Origin: Candidatus Polarisedimenticolia bacterium
Lineage (GTDB): Bacteria; Acidobacteriota; Polarisedimenticolia; Gp22-AA2
Assembly (NCBI GenBank): GCA_036001465.1
Contig: DASYUH010000109.1
Location: 1-64,000, forward strand
Direction: 5' to 3'
Length of the DNA stretch: 64,000 nucleotides
Positions within the stretch are counted from its first letter, which is position 1. Each line of letters starts with the position of its first letter. This document shows positions 47,357 through 55,996 of this stretch, piece by piece. The position numbers and the translations under genes are program-made. Under the pieces are notes generated by a model. It saw only the letters and a list, made by a program, of their open reading frames with translations, had not been told where the DNA came from and ran no database searches.

Positions 47357-48442
47357 TCACCGCAGTTTGAGCGTCGACAGGCTCAAAAGCGAGAAAATGA
47401 TGGCGACAATCCAGAAACGGATGACGACCTTCTGCTCGGGCCAGCCGCTCAGCTCGAAGTGATGGTGGATGGGCGCCATCCGGAAAATCCGCTTGCCGCG
47501 CATCTTGAACGATCCCACCTGCAGGATGACCGACAGCGCCTCGATGACGAACAGCCCGCCCACGAACACCAGGAGGACCTCCTGCTTGATCGCCACGGCC
47601 ACGGTGCCGAGCGACGCGCCGATCGCCATCGATCCGACGTCGCCCATGAACACCTGGGCCGGGTTGCAGTTGAACCAGAGAAAGCCGAGCGAGGCGCCGA
47701 CCAAAGCACCGAAGATGATCGCCAGCTCCCCCGCTCCCTTGACGTTCGGAACGTCGAGATAGCCGGCCACCTTCGCGTGGCCGGCGATGTACGCGAGGAT
47801 GGCGTACGTGCCGGAGGCGATGAGCGACGAGCCGATCGCCAGGCCGTCCAGGCCGTCGGTCAGGTTGACGGCGTTGGCCGCGCCGACGATCACGATCATC
47901 GCCCAGGGCACGTACCACATCCCGAGATCGGGCGTCCAGTTCTTGAAGAACGGCAGGCTGAACTGCGTCGTGTAGCGCCCCTGATCGGCCAGCCACAGGA
48001 GCCACATTCCGAGCAGGAGAGCCACCGTCCACTGCGCGATCATCTTCTGCTTCACGGTCAGCCCGAGGGACCTCTTGCGTGTGATTTTGAGGTAGTCATC
48101 CGCGAATCCGATGACCCCGTAGAGGAGCATGGACACGAGAACCATCCACACGAAGGGGTTGGTGAGATCCGCCCACAAGAGCGACGGAAGAACCACGGCG
48201 GTGATGATGAGGAGCCCTCCCATGGTGGGAGTGCCTTTCTTGGTTTGGTGGGAAAGAGGCCCCTCGGGTCTGATTTGCTGCCCTATCTGAAACTCCCGCA
48301 ACCGGTTGATCAGCCTGGGTCCCAGGAGCAGGCTGATGAGAAGCGCGGTCAAAGTCGCCAGAGCCGCCCGGAAGGTGATGTACCGGACGACGTTCATGAT
48401 CTTGATCGACGGATAGAGAGCGAACAGGAGGTGGTAGAGCAT
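47357..48442 (-). CDS. mraY: Phospho-N-acetylmuramoyl-pentapeptide transferase MraY
   Basis: The product has 361 residues with about ten membrane helices. It couples UDP-MurNAc-pentapeptide to undecaprenyl phosphate to give lipid I. Clear motifs are KKGTPTMGGLLI, FADDYLKITRKRSLGLTVKQ with the catalytic Asp pair, NAVNLTDGLDGLAIG, and IHHHFELSGWPEQKVV. The start overlaps the murF stop by one base (TGATG). Confidence 0.98.
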   Translation of the reverse strand: MLYHLLFALYPSIKIMNVVRYITFRAALATLTALLISLLLGPRLINRLREFQIGQQIRPEGPLSHQTKKGTPTMGGLLIITAVVLPSLLWADLTNPFVWMVLVSMLLYGVIGFADDYLKITRKRSLGLTVKQKMIAQWTVALLLGMWLLWLADQGRYTTQFSLPFFKNWTPDLGMWYVPWAMIVIVGAANAVNLTDGLDGLAIGSSLIASGTYAILAYIAGHAKVAGYLDVPNVKGAGELAIIFGALVGASLGFLWFNCNPAQVFMGDVGSMAIGASLGTVAVAIKQEVLLVFVGGLFVIEALSVILQVGSFKMRGKRIFRMAPIHHHFELSGWPEQKVVIRFWIVAIIFSLLSLSTLKLR

Positions 48443-49881
48443 CAGTGCACCCCTCCCGGGCCGCCCGCGGGCGCGCCGCCTGCGGCGCCGAGGAGCGCCT
48501 GCACCACGCGCTCCATCTTCATGCCGCGCGATCCCTTGACCAGGACGAGGTCTCCAGGCCGCATGGCGGAGGCGACGAAGGCCGCGGCCGCCTCCGAGTC
48601 CTCGAAATGCCGCACCTCCGCCGCCCCCGACGAGGCGGCGGCGCCGGCGGCCTTCCGGTGCAGCGGCCCGACGGCGACGAAGAGGTCGATGCCCGCCTCG
48701 GCCACGCGCCTGCCGAGCCGGGCGTGCGCCGGCCCTTCGTAGCTCCCCAGCTCCAGCATGTCGCCCGAGACCAGGACGCGCCGCCCGCGAGGCGACGCGG
48801 CCGCCAGCGCCTCGAGGGCCTTCTCCATCGCCGCCGGGTTGCTGTTGTAGGAATCGTCCAGGACCTCGACTCCGTTCGCGAGGCGGTGCAGGACGCCCCG
48901 CATGCTGGCCGGGCGGACGGTCTCGAGGCCGCGGCGGATCTCGTCGCCGCTCAGGCCGAAGGCGCGTCCGATCGCCGCCGCGGCCAGGGCGTTGTAGACG
49001 TTGTGCTTCCCCGGCAGGGCCAGGCTCACCGGCACGCTCCCGCCGTCGTGGCGCAGGACGAACCGCGAGCCGCGGAGCCCGTCCACCTCGATCGCCTCGG
49101 CTCTCATCTGCGCCTTCTTCGTCCTGAGGCCGTACGCGATGGACGGCCCCGGGAAGGCGCGGCCGAGGCGCGCCACCAGGCGGTCGTCCGCGTTGTAGAC
49201 GGCGATGGCGTCGGGCCGCATCCCGGCGAACAGCTCCCCCTTGGCCGCGGCGATCTTCTCGATCGTCCCGAAATGCTCGAGATGGACCTTGAGGACGTTC
49301 AGGATGGCCCCGACGTCCGGGTCGGCGATCTCGACCAGCCTGGCGATTTCGCCCTTGTAGCTCATTCCCATCTCCAGGACCGCCGCCTCCTGCCCCTGGC
49401 GCAGCCGCAAGAGCATCAGCGGCAGCCCGTAGGTGTTGTTCAGGTTCCCTTCCGACTTCAAGACCGCGAAGCGCTGCGCCAGGACGGCCGCCGTCATCTC
49501 CTTGGCCGTCGTCTTGCCGGCGCTGCCGGTGATGCCCGCGACCCGCAGCGGCCGCGCCCGCCTCACGTGCGCCCCGAGATCCTGGAGCGCCCGCGTCGTG
49601 TCCTTCACCCTCACGATCGCCGGGGCGTCCGGGAACCGCGCCGGGCCGCCCCGCTGCACCACAACCGCGATCGCACCGGCGGCGATCGCCTGCCCCACGT
49701 ACTCGTGACCGTCGACCCGCGGGCCGACGATCGCGAAGAACAGCTCCCCCGGCTTCACGGTGCGCGAGTCGATGCTGTACCCGTCGACCTCGCGCCCCGC
49801 GCCCCCCTCGGGCGGCCGGGCCCCCAGGGCCACCTCGCCGCCCACGGCCCGCGCGATGGCCTGAAGACTCATCCTGGGCAT
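48442..49881 (-). CDS. murF: UDP-MurNAc-tripeptide D-alanyl-D-alanine ligase MurF
   Basis: The product has 479 residues. It adds D-Ala-D-Ala to the stem peptide. Visible are the N-terminal substrate domain (YSIDSRTVKPGELFFAI), the ATP loop GSAGKTTAKEM, LEMGMSYKGEIARL, DDSYNSNPAAMEKAL and VSGDMLELGSY in the C-terminal domain, all typical of MurF. It sits 13 bp after murE and overlaps mraY by one base. Confidence 0.96.
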   Translation of the reverse strand: MPRMSLQAIARAVGGEVALGARPPEGGAGREVDGYSIDSRTVKPGELFFAIVGPRVDGHEYVGQAIAAGAIAVVVQRGGPARFPDAPAIVRVKDTTRALQDLGAHVRRARPLRVAGITGSAGKTTAKEMTAAVLAQRFAVLKSEGNLNNTYGLPLMLLRLRQGQEAAVLEMGMSYKGEIARLVEIADPDVGAILNVLKVHLEHFGTIEKIAAAKGELFAGMRPDAIAVYNADDRLVARLGRAFPGPSIAYGLRTKKAQMRAEAIEVDGLRGSRFVLRHDGGSVPVSLALPGKHNVYNALAAAAIGRAFGLSGDEIRRGLETVRPASMRGVLHRLANGVEVLDDSYNSNPAAMEKALEALAAASPRGRRVLVSGDMLELGSYEGPAHARLGRRVAEAGIDLFVAVGPLHRKAAGAAASSGAAEVRHFEDSEAAAAFVASAMRPGDLVLVKGSRGMKMERVVQALLGAAGGAPAGGPGGVH

Positions 49882-49894
49882 GTCCCGCCGGCCT

Positions 49895-51421
49895 TCAGCA
49901 GGCCGCCTGGCCGCGCGCCGATCCGCCGGCCGGCGAGCGCAGGGCCTCGCGCGCCACCTCGCGGTCGTCGAACGGGATGGTCCGGTCGCCCAGGATCTGG
50001 TACGTCTCGTGCCCCTTGCCGGCGACCACGACGCAGTCCCCCTCCCCGGCGAGCGACAGGGCGCGGCGGATCGCCTCCTTGCGATCCGGGATCACCAGGC
50101 AGCGCTCCTGGCCGGCCGCGTCCCCGCCGAGCGCCCGCCGCACGCCCGGCAGGATGTCCTGGATGATCGCCATCGGGTCCTCGCTCCGCGGGTTGTCGGA
50201 GGTGACCACCACGACGTCGCTTCCGGCCGCCGCGGCGAACCCCATCAGCGGGCGCTTGCCCCGATCGCGGTCGCCCCCGCAGCCGAACACGGCGATCACC
50301 CGCCGGGGGCGCAGGTCGCGCACCGCCAGGAGGAGAGTGCGCAGGGCGTCGTCGGTGTGGGCGTAGTCCACCAGCACGGTGAACCGCTGCCCCTCGTCGA
50401 CGCGCTCGAAACGGCCCGGCACGCCGCGCACGGACAGGAGGCCCTGCTCGACCGCCTCGGGCGGCACGTCCAGGGCCAGGGCGGTCGCGGCCGCCGCCGC
50501 CAGGTTGAAGGCGTTCGGCCGGCCGAGAAGCGGCGCGTGCACGCGGAGCCGTCCCGGGCCGGGGAGGCCCGGCGCGACGGCCAGGGCGATCTCGGTGCCG
50601 GAAGCGGAGGCGCGGATCTCCTCGAGGCGCACGTCCGCCCCCTCGCGCTGTCCAAACGTGAGCACGCGACCCCGCGTGAGCCCGCGGAGGCGCCCGGCGT
50701 GAGGGTCGTCGGCGTTGAGGATCGCGACCGCCTTGGGGTCGAGCCCGCGGAACAGGGCCGCCTTGGCCTCGAAGTACCGCTCCATCGTGCCGTGAAAGTC
50801 GAGATGGTCCTGCGTCAGGTTGGTGAACACCGCGGCGGCGAAGCGGAGGCCGGCGACACGGTCGAGGACCAGCGAGTGGGACGACACCTCCATGGCGCAG
50901 GAGCGCGCCCCGGCGGTGGCGTAGCGGTCGAGGAGCCGATAGAGGTCGAGGGACTCGGGGGTCGTGCGCCCCGCCTTCGTCTCGTCGCGGTTGTAGCGGT
51001 ACAGGACCGTGCCCAGGATGCACGGCTTCAGCCCGGCTTCGGCGAGGATCGACTCGAGCAGGAACGAGACCGTCGTCTTCCCGTTGGTGCCCGTGACGCC
51101 CACCAGGGTCATCTGCTCGTCGGGGCGGCCGTAGTAGTTGCGCGCCATGAGCGCCAGGCCACGGCGCTCGTTGTCCACCTGCACCCAGGCCACCTCGCCC
51201 GTGGGACGGCCGGGCTCGCGGTGCGACAGGACGGCCACGGCCCCCTTCTCCATCGCGGAGTCGACGAACTCGTTGCCGTCGCTCTTCTGGCCGCGCAGGG
51301 CGGCGAACAGGTATCCCGGCTCCACCGACCGCGAGTCGTACGCGAGGCCCCGGATCGGGGTGGACGGGCTGCCGGCCAGCTTCGCGTCCGCCAGGCCTTC
51401 GAGTAGCTGCCAGAGCTGCAC
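49895..51421 (-). CDS. murE: UDP-MurNAc-dipeptide ligase MurE (meso-diaminopimelate type)
   Basis: The product has 508 residues from a GTG at 51421. The ATP loop is GVTGTNGKTTVSFLLE, with MEVSSHSLVLDRVAG and LTQDHLDFHG in the central domain. The C-terminal TSDNPRSEDPMAI contains the DNPR signature that marks enzymes adding meso-diaminopimelate rather than lysine, in line with a Gram-negative wall. The open frame continues far upstream into the ftsI gene; the GTG with GAGGAGG about 11 nt upstream is the first start outside ftsI. The C-terminal tail ends RGQAAC. Confidence 0.95.
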   Translation of the reverse strand: MQLWQLLEGLADAKLAGSPSTPIRGLAYDSRSVEPGYLFAALRGQKSDGNEFVDSAMEKGAVAVLSHREPGRPTGEVAWVQVDNERRGLALMARNYYGRPDEQMTLVGVTGTNGKTTVSFLLESILAEAGLKPCILGTVLYRYNRDETKAGRTTPESLDLYRLLDRYATAGARSCAMEVSSHSLVLDRVAGLRFAAAVFTNLTQDHLDFHGTMERYFEAKAALFRGLDPKAVAILNADDPHAGRLRGLTRGRVLTFGQREGADVRLEEIRASASGTEIALAVAPGLPGPGRLRVHAPLLGRPNAFNLAAAAATALALDVPPEAVEQGLLSVRGVPGRFERVDEGQRFTVLVDYAHTDDALRTLLLAVRDLRPRRVIAVFGCGGDRDRGKRPLMGFAAAAGSDVVVVTSDNPRSEDPMAIIQDILPGVRRALGGDAAGQERCLVIPDRKEAIRRALSLAGEGDCVVVAGKGHETYQILGDRTIPFDDREVAREALRSPAGGSARGQAAC

Positions 51422-51447
51422 CTGGGTCCCTGCCTCCTCGGATCGAT

Positions 51448-53724
51448 CTAGTAGGTCACCGCGCACGGGGTCGCGGGCGTGACCTGCGTTCCCGGCTCGG
51501 GGTCCTGCCGGACGACGCTCGGGCCGTTCCGGTCGTGGAGGCACGAGAGGCCGGCGGCCGCCAGGGCCTCGGTGGCCTGGCGCAGGCTGAGCCCGACGAT
51601 GTCGGGCATCGCCGTGGCCGTCCGGGCCGGCAGCGTCCGCAACGTCACGGGGAGCAGTCCTTCGAGCGAGGCGCGCACCGCGCCGCCGGTCCGCCGGAGG
51701 GCCGGAACGGCGCCGGCGGCCACCGCGTCCCGACGCGCCCGGCTCACTCCGTCCCGCGAACGCGCGCGGTCCGGCCGGTCGCGGTCCTGCAGGTCGCCGT
51801 CGTCGGGCGCGGCCGAAGCCAGAAGCGATCGATCGAAGACCAGGGGCTCCTCGTGATCGGGCGGCACCTTGAGGTACATGAGCGTCGAGGAGGCGATGCG
51901 CGAGAAGACGGGGGCGGCCACGTCCCCGCCGTGGAACTTCGCGCCCTTCGGCTCGTCCACCATGACCACGATCGCCAGGGCCGGCGTGCCGGCCGGCACG
52001 AACCCGGCGAACCACGAGACGTACTTGCCGCGAGCGTAGCGGCCGCTCGAGTCGATCTTCTGCGCCGTGCCGGTCTTGCCGGAGACGCTGTAGCCGGAGA
52101 CCGACGCCGCCTTGCCCGTCCCGTCGGTCGTCACCATCTGAAGGATCGAGCGCAGCGTGCGGGCGGTGCGTGCCTCGATCACGCGGCGCTCGTCGGGGAC
52201 GGCGGGGGCGCCCGGGGCGGGGACCGCAACCGGGAGGCCGGCATCGCCCGCGGAGGCCTGCGAGGGGAACACGCCCCCGGGGAGCCCGGCGCGACCGTTC
52301 GGGGCCGGGATGAGCGCCTGCACGATGTGCGGCCGCTTCCAGACGCCGTCGTTGGCGATGGCTCCCATCATCGCCGCGAGCTGGAGCGTGGTCACGCCGA
52401 TCTCCTGGCCCATGGCGAGGGACGCCTGCGACAGCCCGGACCAGGCGGACACGTCGCGCAGGATCCCGGGGCTCTCGCCCGGCAGGTCGACGCCGGTCTT
52501 GCGGCCGAAACCGAAGTCCCGGATGTAACCGATGAACTCGTCGGCCTTGAGACGCTGGGCCACCTTGATGGCCCCGACGTTGCTGGACTTGGCCAGCACT
52601 TCGGAGAACGTCAGGTTGCCGTAGGGCAGGCGGTCCTCCTTGAACCGGTGCTTCGCCACCACGATCGATCCGTTCTCGCACCAGATCACCTCCTTCGGGT
52701 GTACGCGCCCGGTGTCGAGGGCCGCGGCGGCGGTGACCACCTTGAAGGTGGAGCCCGGCTCGTAGTAGTCGGTCGTGGCGCGATTGCGCCGCGCGGTGTC
52801 GCGCGCCTCCGAGTAAGCGTTCGGGTCGAAGACCGGCCGGCTGGCCAGGGCGAGGACCTCGCCCGTCCGAGGCCGCAGCACCACGACGGTGGCCCCCTCG
52901 GCCCGGGTCTCCCGCATCGACTCGTCGAGCGCCCGCTCGACGTCGTATTGAATGACCTCGTCCACGGTGAGGCGCAGCCCGAACCCGGGCGCCGGCTCCT
53001 TCTTCTCGCGGTCGAGGACGCGCCCGCCGCGGCCGTCGCGCAGGGCGACCATCTGGCCCGGCGTGCCGCGGATGGCGCCGTCGTACATGAACTCGAGCCC
53101 GTCCAGCCCCTGGTTGTCCAGGCCGCAGGCGCCCACGACGTGCGCGGCCAGGGCGCGCTTCGGGTAATAGCGCCGGCTCTCGCGCACGAACCCGACGCCG
53201 GCGATCTTCAGGGCCTCGATCCGCCGGCGCAGATCCGGCGTGATCTTTCTCTTGACCCAGACGAAGTGGCGGTCGCTCGCGAGGCGCTCGCGCAGATCGG
53301 ACGCCGGCAGGCCGACGACCGGGGCGAGGCGGCGGGCCGCCGCGGCCGGGTCGTCCACGGCCCCCGGCTCGGCGAACGCCGAGTCGACGTCCACGCTCAC
53401 AGCCAGCTCCTTGCCGTTCCGGTCCAGGATCGGGCCGCGCAGCGGATCGAGGGTGATGGTCCGCTCCTGCTGCGAGCGGGCCTGGTCCAGGAGCTCGGGG
53501 GCGCGAATCACCTGAAGATGGGCGCAGCGCCCGAAGATCCCGAGCAGGCCGGCGGCCACGCCGACCACCAGCAGGATCAGCCGGGCCCGCTGGCCCCGCG
53601 GGGCGCGCTCGTCGCGCGGCGCGCGCGCCTGCCCGCCCGCGAAGGAGCGCGGGCGCCCCGCCCTGGTGCGTCCCCGCGATCGTCGCCAGCCGCCGTCGAT
53701 GATTCCGGCAAGTCCTCGCCTCAT
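51448..53724 (-). CDS. ftsI: Division transpeptidase FtsI/PBP3 with C-terminal PASTA domain
   Basis: The product has 758 residues from the ATG at 53724. A basic cytoplasmic tail is followed by one membrane helix (ARLILLVVGVAAGLLGIFG), the dimerisation domain with DPLRGPILDRNGKELA, and a transpeptidase domain with active-site STFK (YEPGSTFKVV), SSN (AKSSNVGAIK) and KTGT (SGKTGTAQ). After an Asp/Arg-rich linker the last 55 or so residues form one PASTA domain (MPDIVGLSLRQATEALAAAG through VTPATPCAVTY). It crosslinks septal peptidoglycan. PASTA tails are best known from Gram-positive PBPs, so this is less usual in a diderm. It follows ftsL by 22 bp. Confidence 0.95.
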   Translation of the reverse strand: MRRGLAGIIDGGWRRSRGRTRAGRPRSFAGGQARAPRDERAPRGQRARLILLVVGVAAGLLGIFGRCAHLQVIRAPELLDQARSQQERTITLDPLRGPILDRNGKELAVSVDVDSAFAEPGAVDDPAAAARRLAPVVGLPASDLRERLASDRHFVWVKRKITPDLRRRIEALKIAGVGFVRESRRYYPKRALAAHVVGACGLDNQGLDGLEFMYDGAIRGTPGQMVALRDGRGGRVLDREKKEPAPGFGLRLTVDEVIQYDVERALDESMRETRAEGATVVVLRPRTGEVLALASRPVFDPNAYSEARDTARRNRATTDYYEPGSTFKVVTAAAALDTGRVHPKEVIWCENGSIVVAKHRFKEDRLPYGNLTFSEVLAKSSNVGAIKVAQRLKADEFIGYIRDFGFGRKTGVDLPGESPGILRDVSAWSGLSQASLAMGQEIGVTTLQLAAMMGAIANDGVWKRPHIVQALIPAPNGRAGLPGGVFPSQASAGDAGLPVAVPAPGAPAVPDERRVIEARTARTLRSILQMVTTDGTGKAASVSGYSVSGKTGTAQKIDSSGRYARGKYVSWFAGFVPAGTPALAIVVMVDEPKGAKFHGGDVAAPVFSRIASSTLMYLKVPPDHEEPLVFDRSLLASAAPDDGDLQDRDRPDRARSRDGVSRARRDAVAAGAVPALRRTGGAVRASLEGLLPVTLRTLPARTATAMPDIVGLSLRQATEALAAAGLSCLHDRNGPSVVRQDPEPGTQVTPATPCAVTY

Positions 53725-53746
53725 CGTCGTCCCCCCGCCGCCCCCC

Positions 53747-54274
53747 TCAGGGCGCATTCGTCCTGTCCGGCCGTGCCTTCCTGACCGTCCCCACCGCTGG
53801 AATGATTCCCAGGCCCGCTTCAAGGACGCCGGTCCCGTCCCCGGCCCCGCCGTCCGCGGGGGCCGCGCCGGCGCCGCCCCGGCTCCCGCCGCGCGGGGAC
53901 CCGGCCCGGGCCTGCACCTGGTTGATGCGGCCGTCGATCACCGACACCCTGCGCACGTCGGTCGGCGACGGATCGACGAGGCCGAGCTCCTTGCGCGCCA
54001 TGCGCTCGATGCGGTCCGGCGACATGAGAAAGGAGCGCTCGACCGCGAGGTGCTTGTTCTGCTCCTGCAGCTCCTGGCGCTCCTTCTTGAGCGCCTCGAC
54101 CTGGTAGGAGATCCGGAGGAAGTCGACGCGCTGCCAGACGTACGCCAGGAGCGGCACGAGGATCGCGGCGCCGTAGACGAGGAGACGGCGCAGCTCGCGG
54201 GCGCGGGCGCGGTCCTTCTCCTTGACCATGCGCGCGTTGATCAGGAGGCGCGGGGCCTCGGCGCGATGGCTCAT
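53747..54274 (-). CDS. ftsL: Cell division protein FtsL
   Basis: The product has 175 residues. It shows the expected plan: a short basic N-terminus, one membrane helix (LLVYGAAILVPLLAYVW, about residues 30-46), and a leucine-zipper-like coiled coil (VEALKKERQELQEQNKHLAVERSFL). A typical ARKELGLVDPSP follows. The C-terminal 50 residues are an atypical Gly/Ala/Arg-rich tail. The start ATG at 54274 overlaps the rsmH stop (ATGA). FtsL should form the FtsQLB complex; no separate FtsB is in the window. Confidence 0.88.
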   Translation of the reverse strand: MSHRAEAPRLLINARMVKEKDRARARELRRLLVYGAAILVPLLAYVWQRVDFLRISYQVEALKKERQELQEQNKHLAVERSFLMSPDRIERMARKELGLVDPSPTDVRRVSVIDGRINQVQARAGSPRGGSRGGAGAAPADGGAGDGTGVLEAGLGIIPAVGTVRKARPDRTNAP

Positions 54275-55218
54275 GCGGCCGGCTCCAGCCGTTCGAAGGC
54301 GCGCAGCCGCGCGCTGCGGCTGCGCGGGTTGTCCTCGATCTCGGCGGTCGCCGGGCGCACCGCCCTCGGTGTCACGGGCTTCAGGATTCCCGGGCGGCCG
54401 CAGGCGCACACCGGAAGATCGCGCGGGCAGAGGCAGCGACGGGTCAGGCCGCGCAGCGAGCCCTTGACGATCCGGTCCTCGAGGGAATGGAACGCGATGA
54501 CGACGATCCGGCCGCCCGGAAGGAGCCGTCGGGCGGCGTCCTCGAGCAGGCGGTCGAGCCCGTCCAGCTCGGCGTTCACGGCGATCCGCAGCGCCTGGAA
54601 GGCGCGGGTCGCCGGGTGGATCCGCCCGCCGCGGCGCGCCGGGATCGCGTCCGACACGATGTCCGCGAGCGCCCGCGTGGTTGTGATCGGGGCGCGGGCC
54701 CGGGCGCGCGCGATGGCCCGCGCGATCCGCCGCGCCTGCGGCTCCTCACCGAACGTCTCGAGAATCGAGGCGAGCCGATCCGCAGGAGCGGAGTTTACCA
54801 GGTCGGCCGCCGTGGCCGGCTGCGTCCGATCCATCCTCATATCGAGGGGCCCGTCCTCGCGGAACGAGAAGCCGCGCTCCGGATCGTCGAGCTGCAGGGA
54901 CGAGACGCCGAGGTCGAGGAGGATCCCGGACACGGCATCGAGGCCGAGCTCGTCCAGAAGGGCGGGCAGCCGCCGATAGTCGGCGTGCCGGAGAAGGACG
55001 CGCTCGCCGCACGGCGCCAGCCTCTTCGAGGTGGCCGCGAGGGCGTCCGGGTCGCGGTCGCAGCCGAGAAGGCGCCCGTCAGGCGCCGTGGCCCGCAGAA
55101 TGGCCTCGGCATGGCCGCCGGCCCCGACCGTGCCGTCCACCCAGAAGCCGCCCGGCCGGCAGCGCAAAGCCTCCAGCGTCTCCCTGAGGAGGACCGGCCG
55201 GTGCGTCGTGCCGTCCAT
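54271..55218 (-). CDS. rsmH: 16S rRNA (cytosine(1402)-N(4))-methyltransferase RsmH
   Basis: The product has 315 residues. It opens HRPVLLRETLEAL, followed by the SAM motif DGTVGAGGHAEAIL and the internal LDLGVSSLQLDDPERGFSF that is diagnostic of RsmH (MraW). VIAFHSLEDRIVK and the closing NPRSRSARLRAFE complete the family pattern. It methylates C1402 of 16S rRNA and is the usual second gene of dcw clusters. It starts 24 bp after mraZ. Confidence 0.98.
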   Translation of the reverse strand: MDGTTHRPVLLRETLEALRCRPGGFWVDGTVGAGGHAEAILRATAPDGRLLGCDRDPDALAATSKRLAPCGERVLLRHADYRRLPALLDELGLDAVSGILLDLGVSSLQLDDPERGFSFREDGPLDMRMDRTQPATAADLVNSAPADRLASILETFGEEPQARRIARAIARARARAPITTTRALADIVSDAIPARRGGRIHPATRAFQALRIAVNAELDGLDRLLEDAARRLLPGGRIVVIAFHSLEDRIVKGSLRGLTRRCLCPRDLPVCACGRPGILKPVTPRAVRPATAEIEDNPRSRSARLRAFERLEPAA

Positions 55219-55242
55219 GTCGTTCCGCGTTGCACGCTCTCC

Positions 55243-55683
55243 TCAAAGGCCGAGGGAGGAAAGGGCTTTGTAGTCCTCGTCGGTCAGGGGCCCCGCGTCG
55301 AGCTTCGCCTGGAATTTCTCGCGGTTCCAGATGTCCAGGTAGGACAGGTTGCCCAGAACGGCGACCTCGCCGTCGATGCCGCTCTTCTGGCGCAGGAGCG
55401 GATGGATCAGGATGCGCCCCTGGTCGTCCATGGCGGCCGATTGCCCGTAGTAGTTCACGAAGTCCCGGAAACGGGCCACCGGCGGGCTCATGGACGAGTG
55501 GGCGGCGATCTTCTTTTCGATCTCCAGCCAGACCGGCATCGGGTAGACCCGCACGAAATGGCCGGTGAGGGAGGTCACGAAACACTCGCGGCCGTAGGTC
55601 TCTTCGAGATGTTTTCGGAAGAGGCTGGGGATCTTGAGGCGCCCCTTGTCGTCCAACTTCGCCGGGGTGTTTCCCCTCAGCAT
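55243..55683 (-). CDS. mraZ: Transcriptional regulator MraZ
   Basis: The product has 146 residues with two SpoVT/AbrB-like DNA-binding halves, KLDDKGRLKIPSLFR and MDDQGRILIHPLLRQ, each carrying the family D-x-x-G-R motif. MraZ forms rings that bind direct repeats in front of its own gene and usually represses the dcw operon. Here such repeats are visible at 55791-55814, about 110 bp upstream of the ATG. The start has AGGA 4 nt before it. Confidence 0.97.
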   Translation of the reverse strand: MLRGNTPAKLDDKGRLKIPSLFRKHLEETYGRECFVTSLTGHFVRVYPMPVWLEIEKKIAAHSSMSPPVARFRDFVNYYGQSAAMDDQGRILIHPLLRQKSGIDGEVAVLGNLSYLDIWNREKFQAKLDAGPLTDEDYKALSSLGL

Positions 55684-55790
55684 CCGATCCTCGTCGGTGG
55701 TTCCGGCCGTGCTGCACCGGCGGGGGAATACGCTGACTCAGCCCCCCCTGAGCTGTCTGCACCGGTCAATTTTTTTCTAGGGTCAAATGG

Positions 55791-55814
55791 CCACTTTAGA
55801 CCACTTCACTCCAC
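55791..55814 (-). promoter_or_regulatory. MraZ operator: three GTGG boxes at 10-bp spacing
   Basis: On the minus strand GTGG occurs at 55814-55811, 55804-55801 and 55794-55791, exactly 10 bp apart, giving GTGGAGTGAA-GTGGTCTAAA-GTGG. MraZ is known to bind 10-bp-spaced repeats of TGGG or AAAGTGG type upstream of mraZ. The boxes begin at about the expected transcription start, so binding would block early transcription. Confidence 0.75.
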
Positions 55815-55820
55815 CGCGCG

Positions 55821-55849
55821 AATATAGAGAGTCGCCCCATTGTTGTCAA
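55821..55849 (-). promoter_or_regulatory. Promoter of the dcw cluster (TTGACA-17-TATATT)
   Basis: The minus strand has a perfect -35 TTGACA (55844-55849), a 17-nt spacer and -10 TATATT (55821-55826). Transcription would begin near 55814, leaving a leader of about 130 nt before mraZ. It is the best promoter match in the window and lies directly before the MraZ boxes. Confidence 0.8.
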
Positions 55850-55938
55850 GCACAAACTTAAACACCTCCAAGCAGATAGCTGACGTTTCGATCTGTGGAC
55901 CCAGACAGCTCAATATGTATGAACGCGTTTCATTATAG

Positions 55939-55952
55939 ACACTAGATAGTGT
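55939..55952. promoter_or_regulatory. Perfect 6-bp inverted repeat ACACTA-GA-TAGTGT
   Basis: A perfect palindrome with a 2-nt centre lies 44 bp upstream of the outer-membrane protein gene, next to an AT-rich CATTATAGAC that could be its -10 region. This is the size and symmetry of a dimeric repressor site. The regulator is unknown. Confidence 0.35.
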
Positions 55953-55996
55953 GGAAAATTGCGAAACCAGGAATCGACCTGTGATAGCATCCGGCC

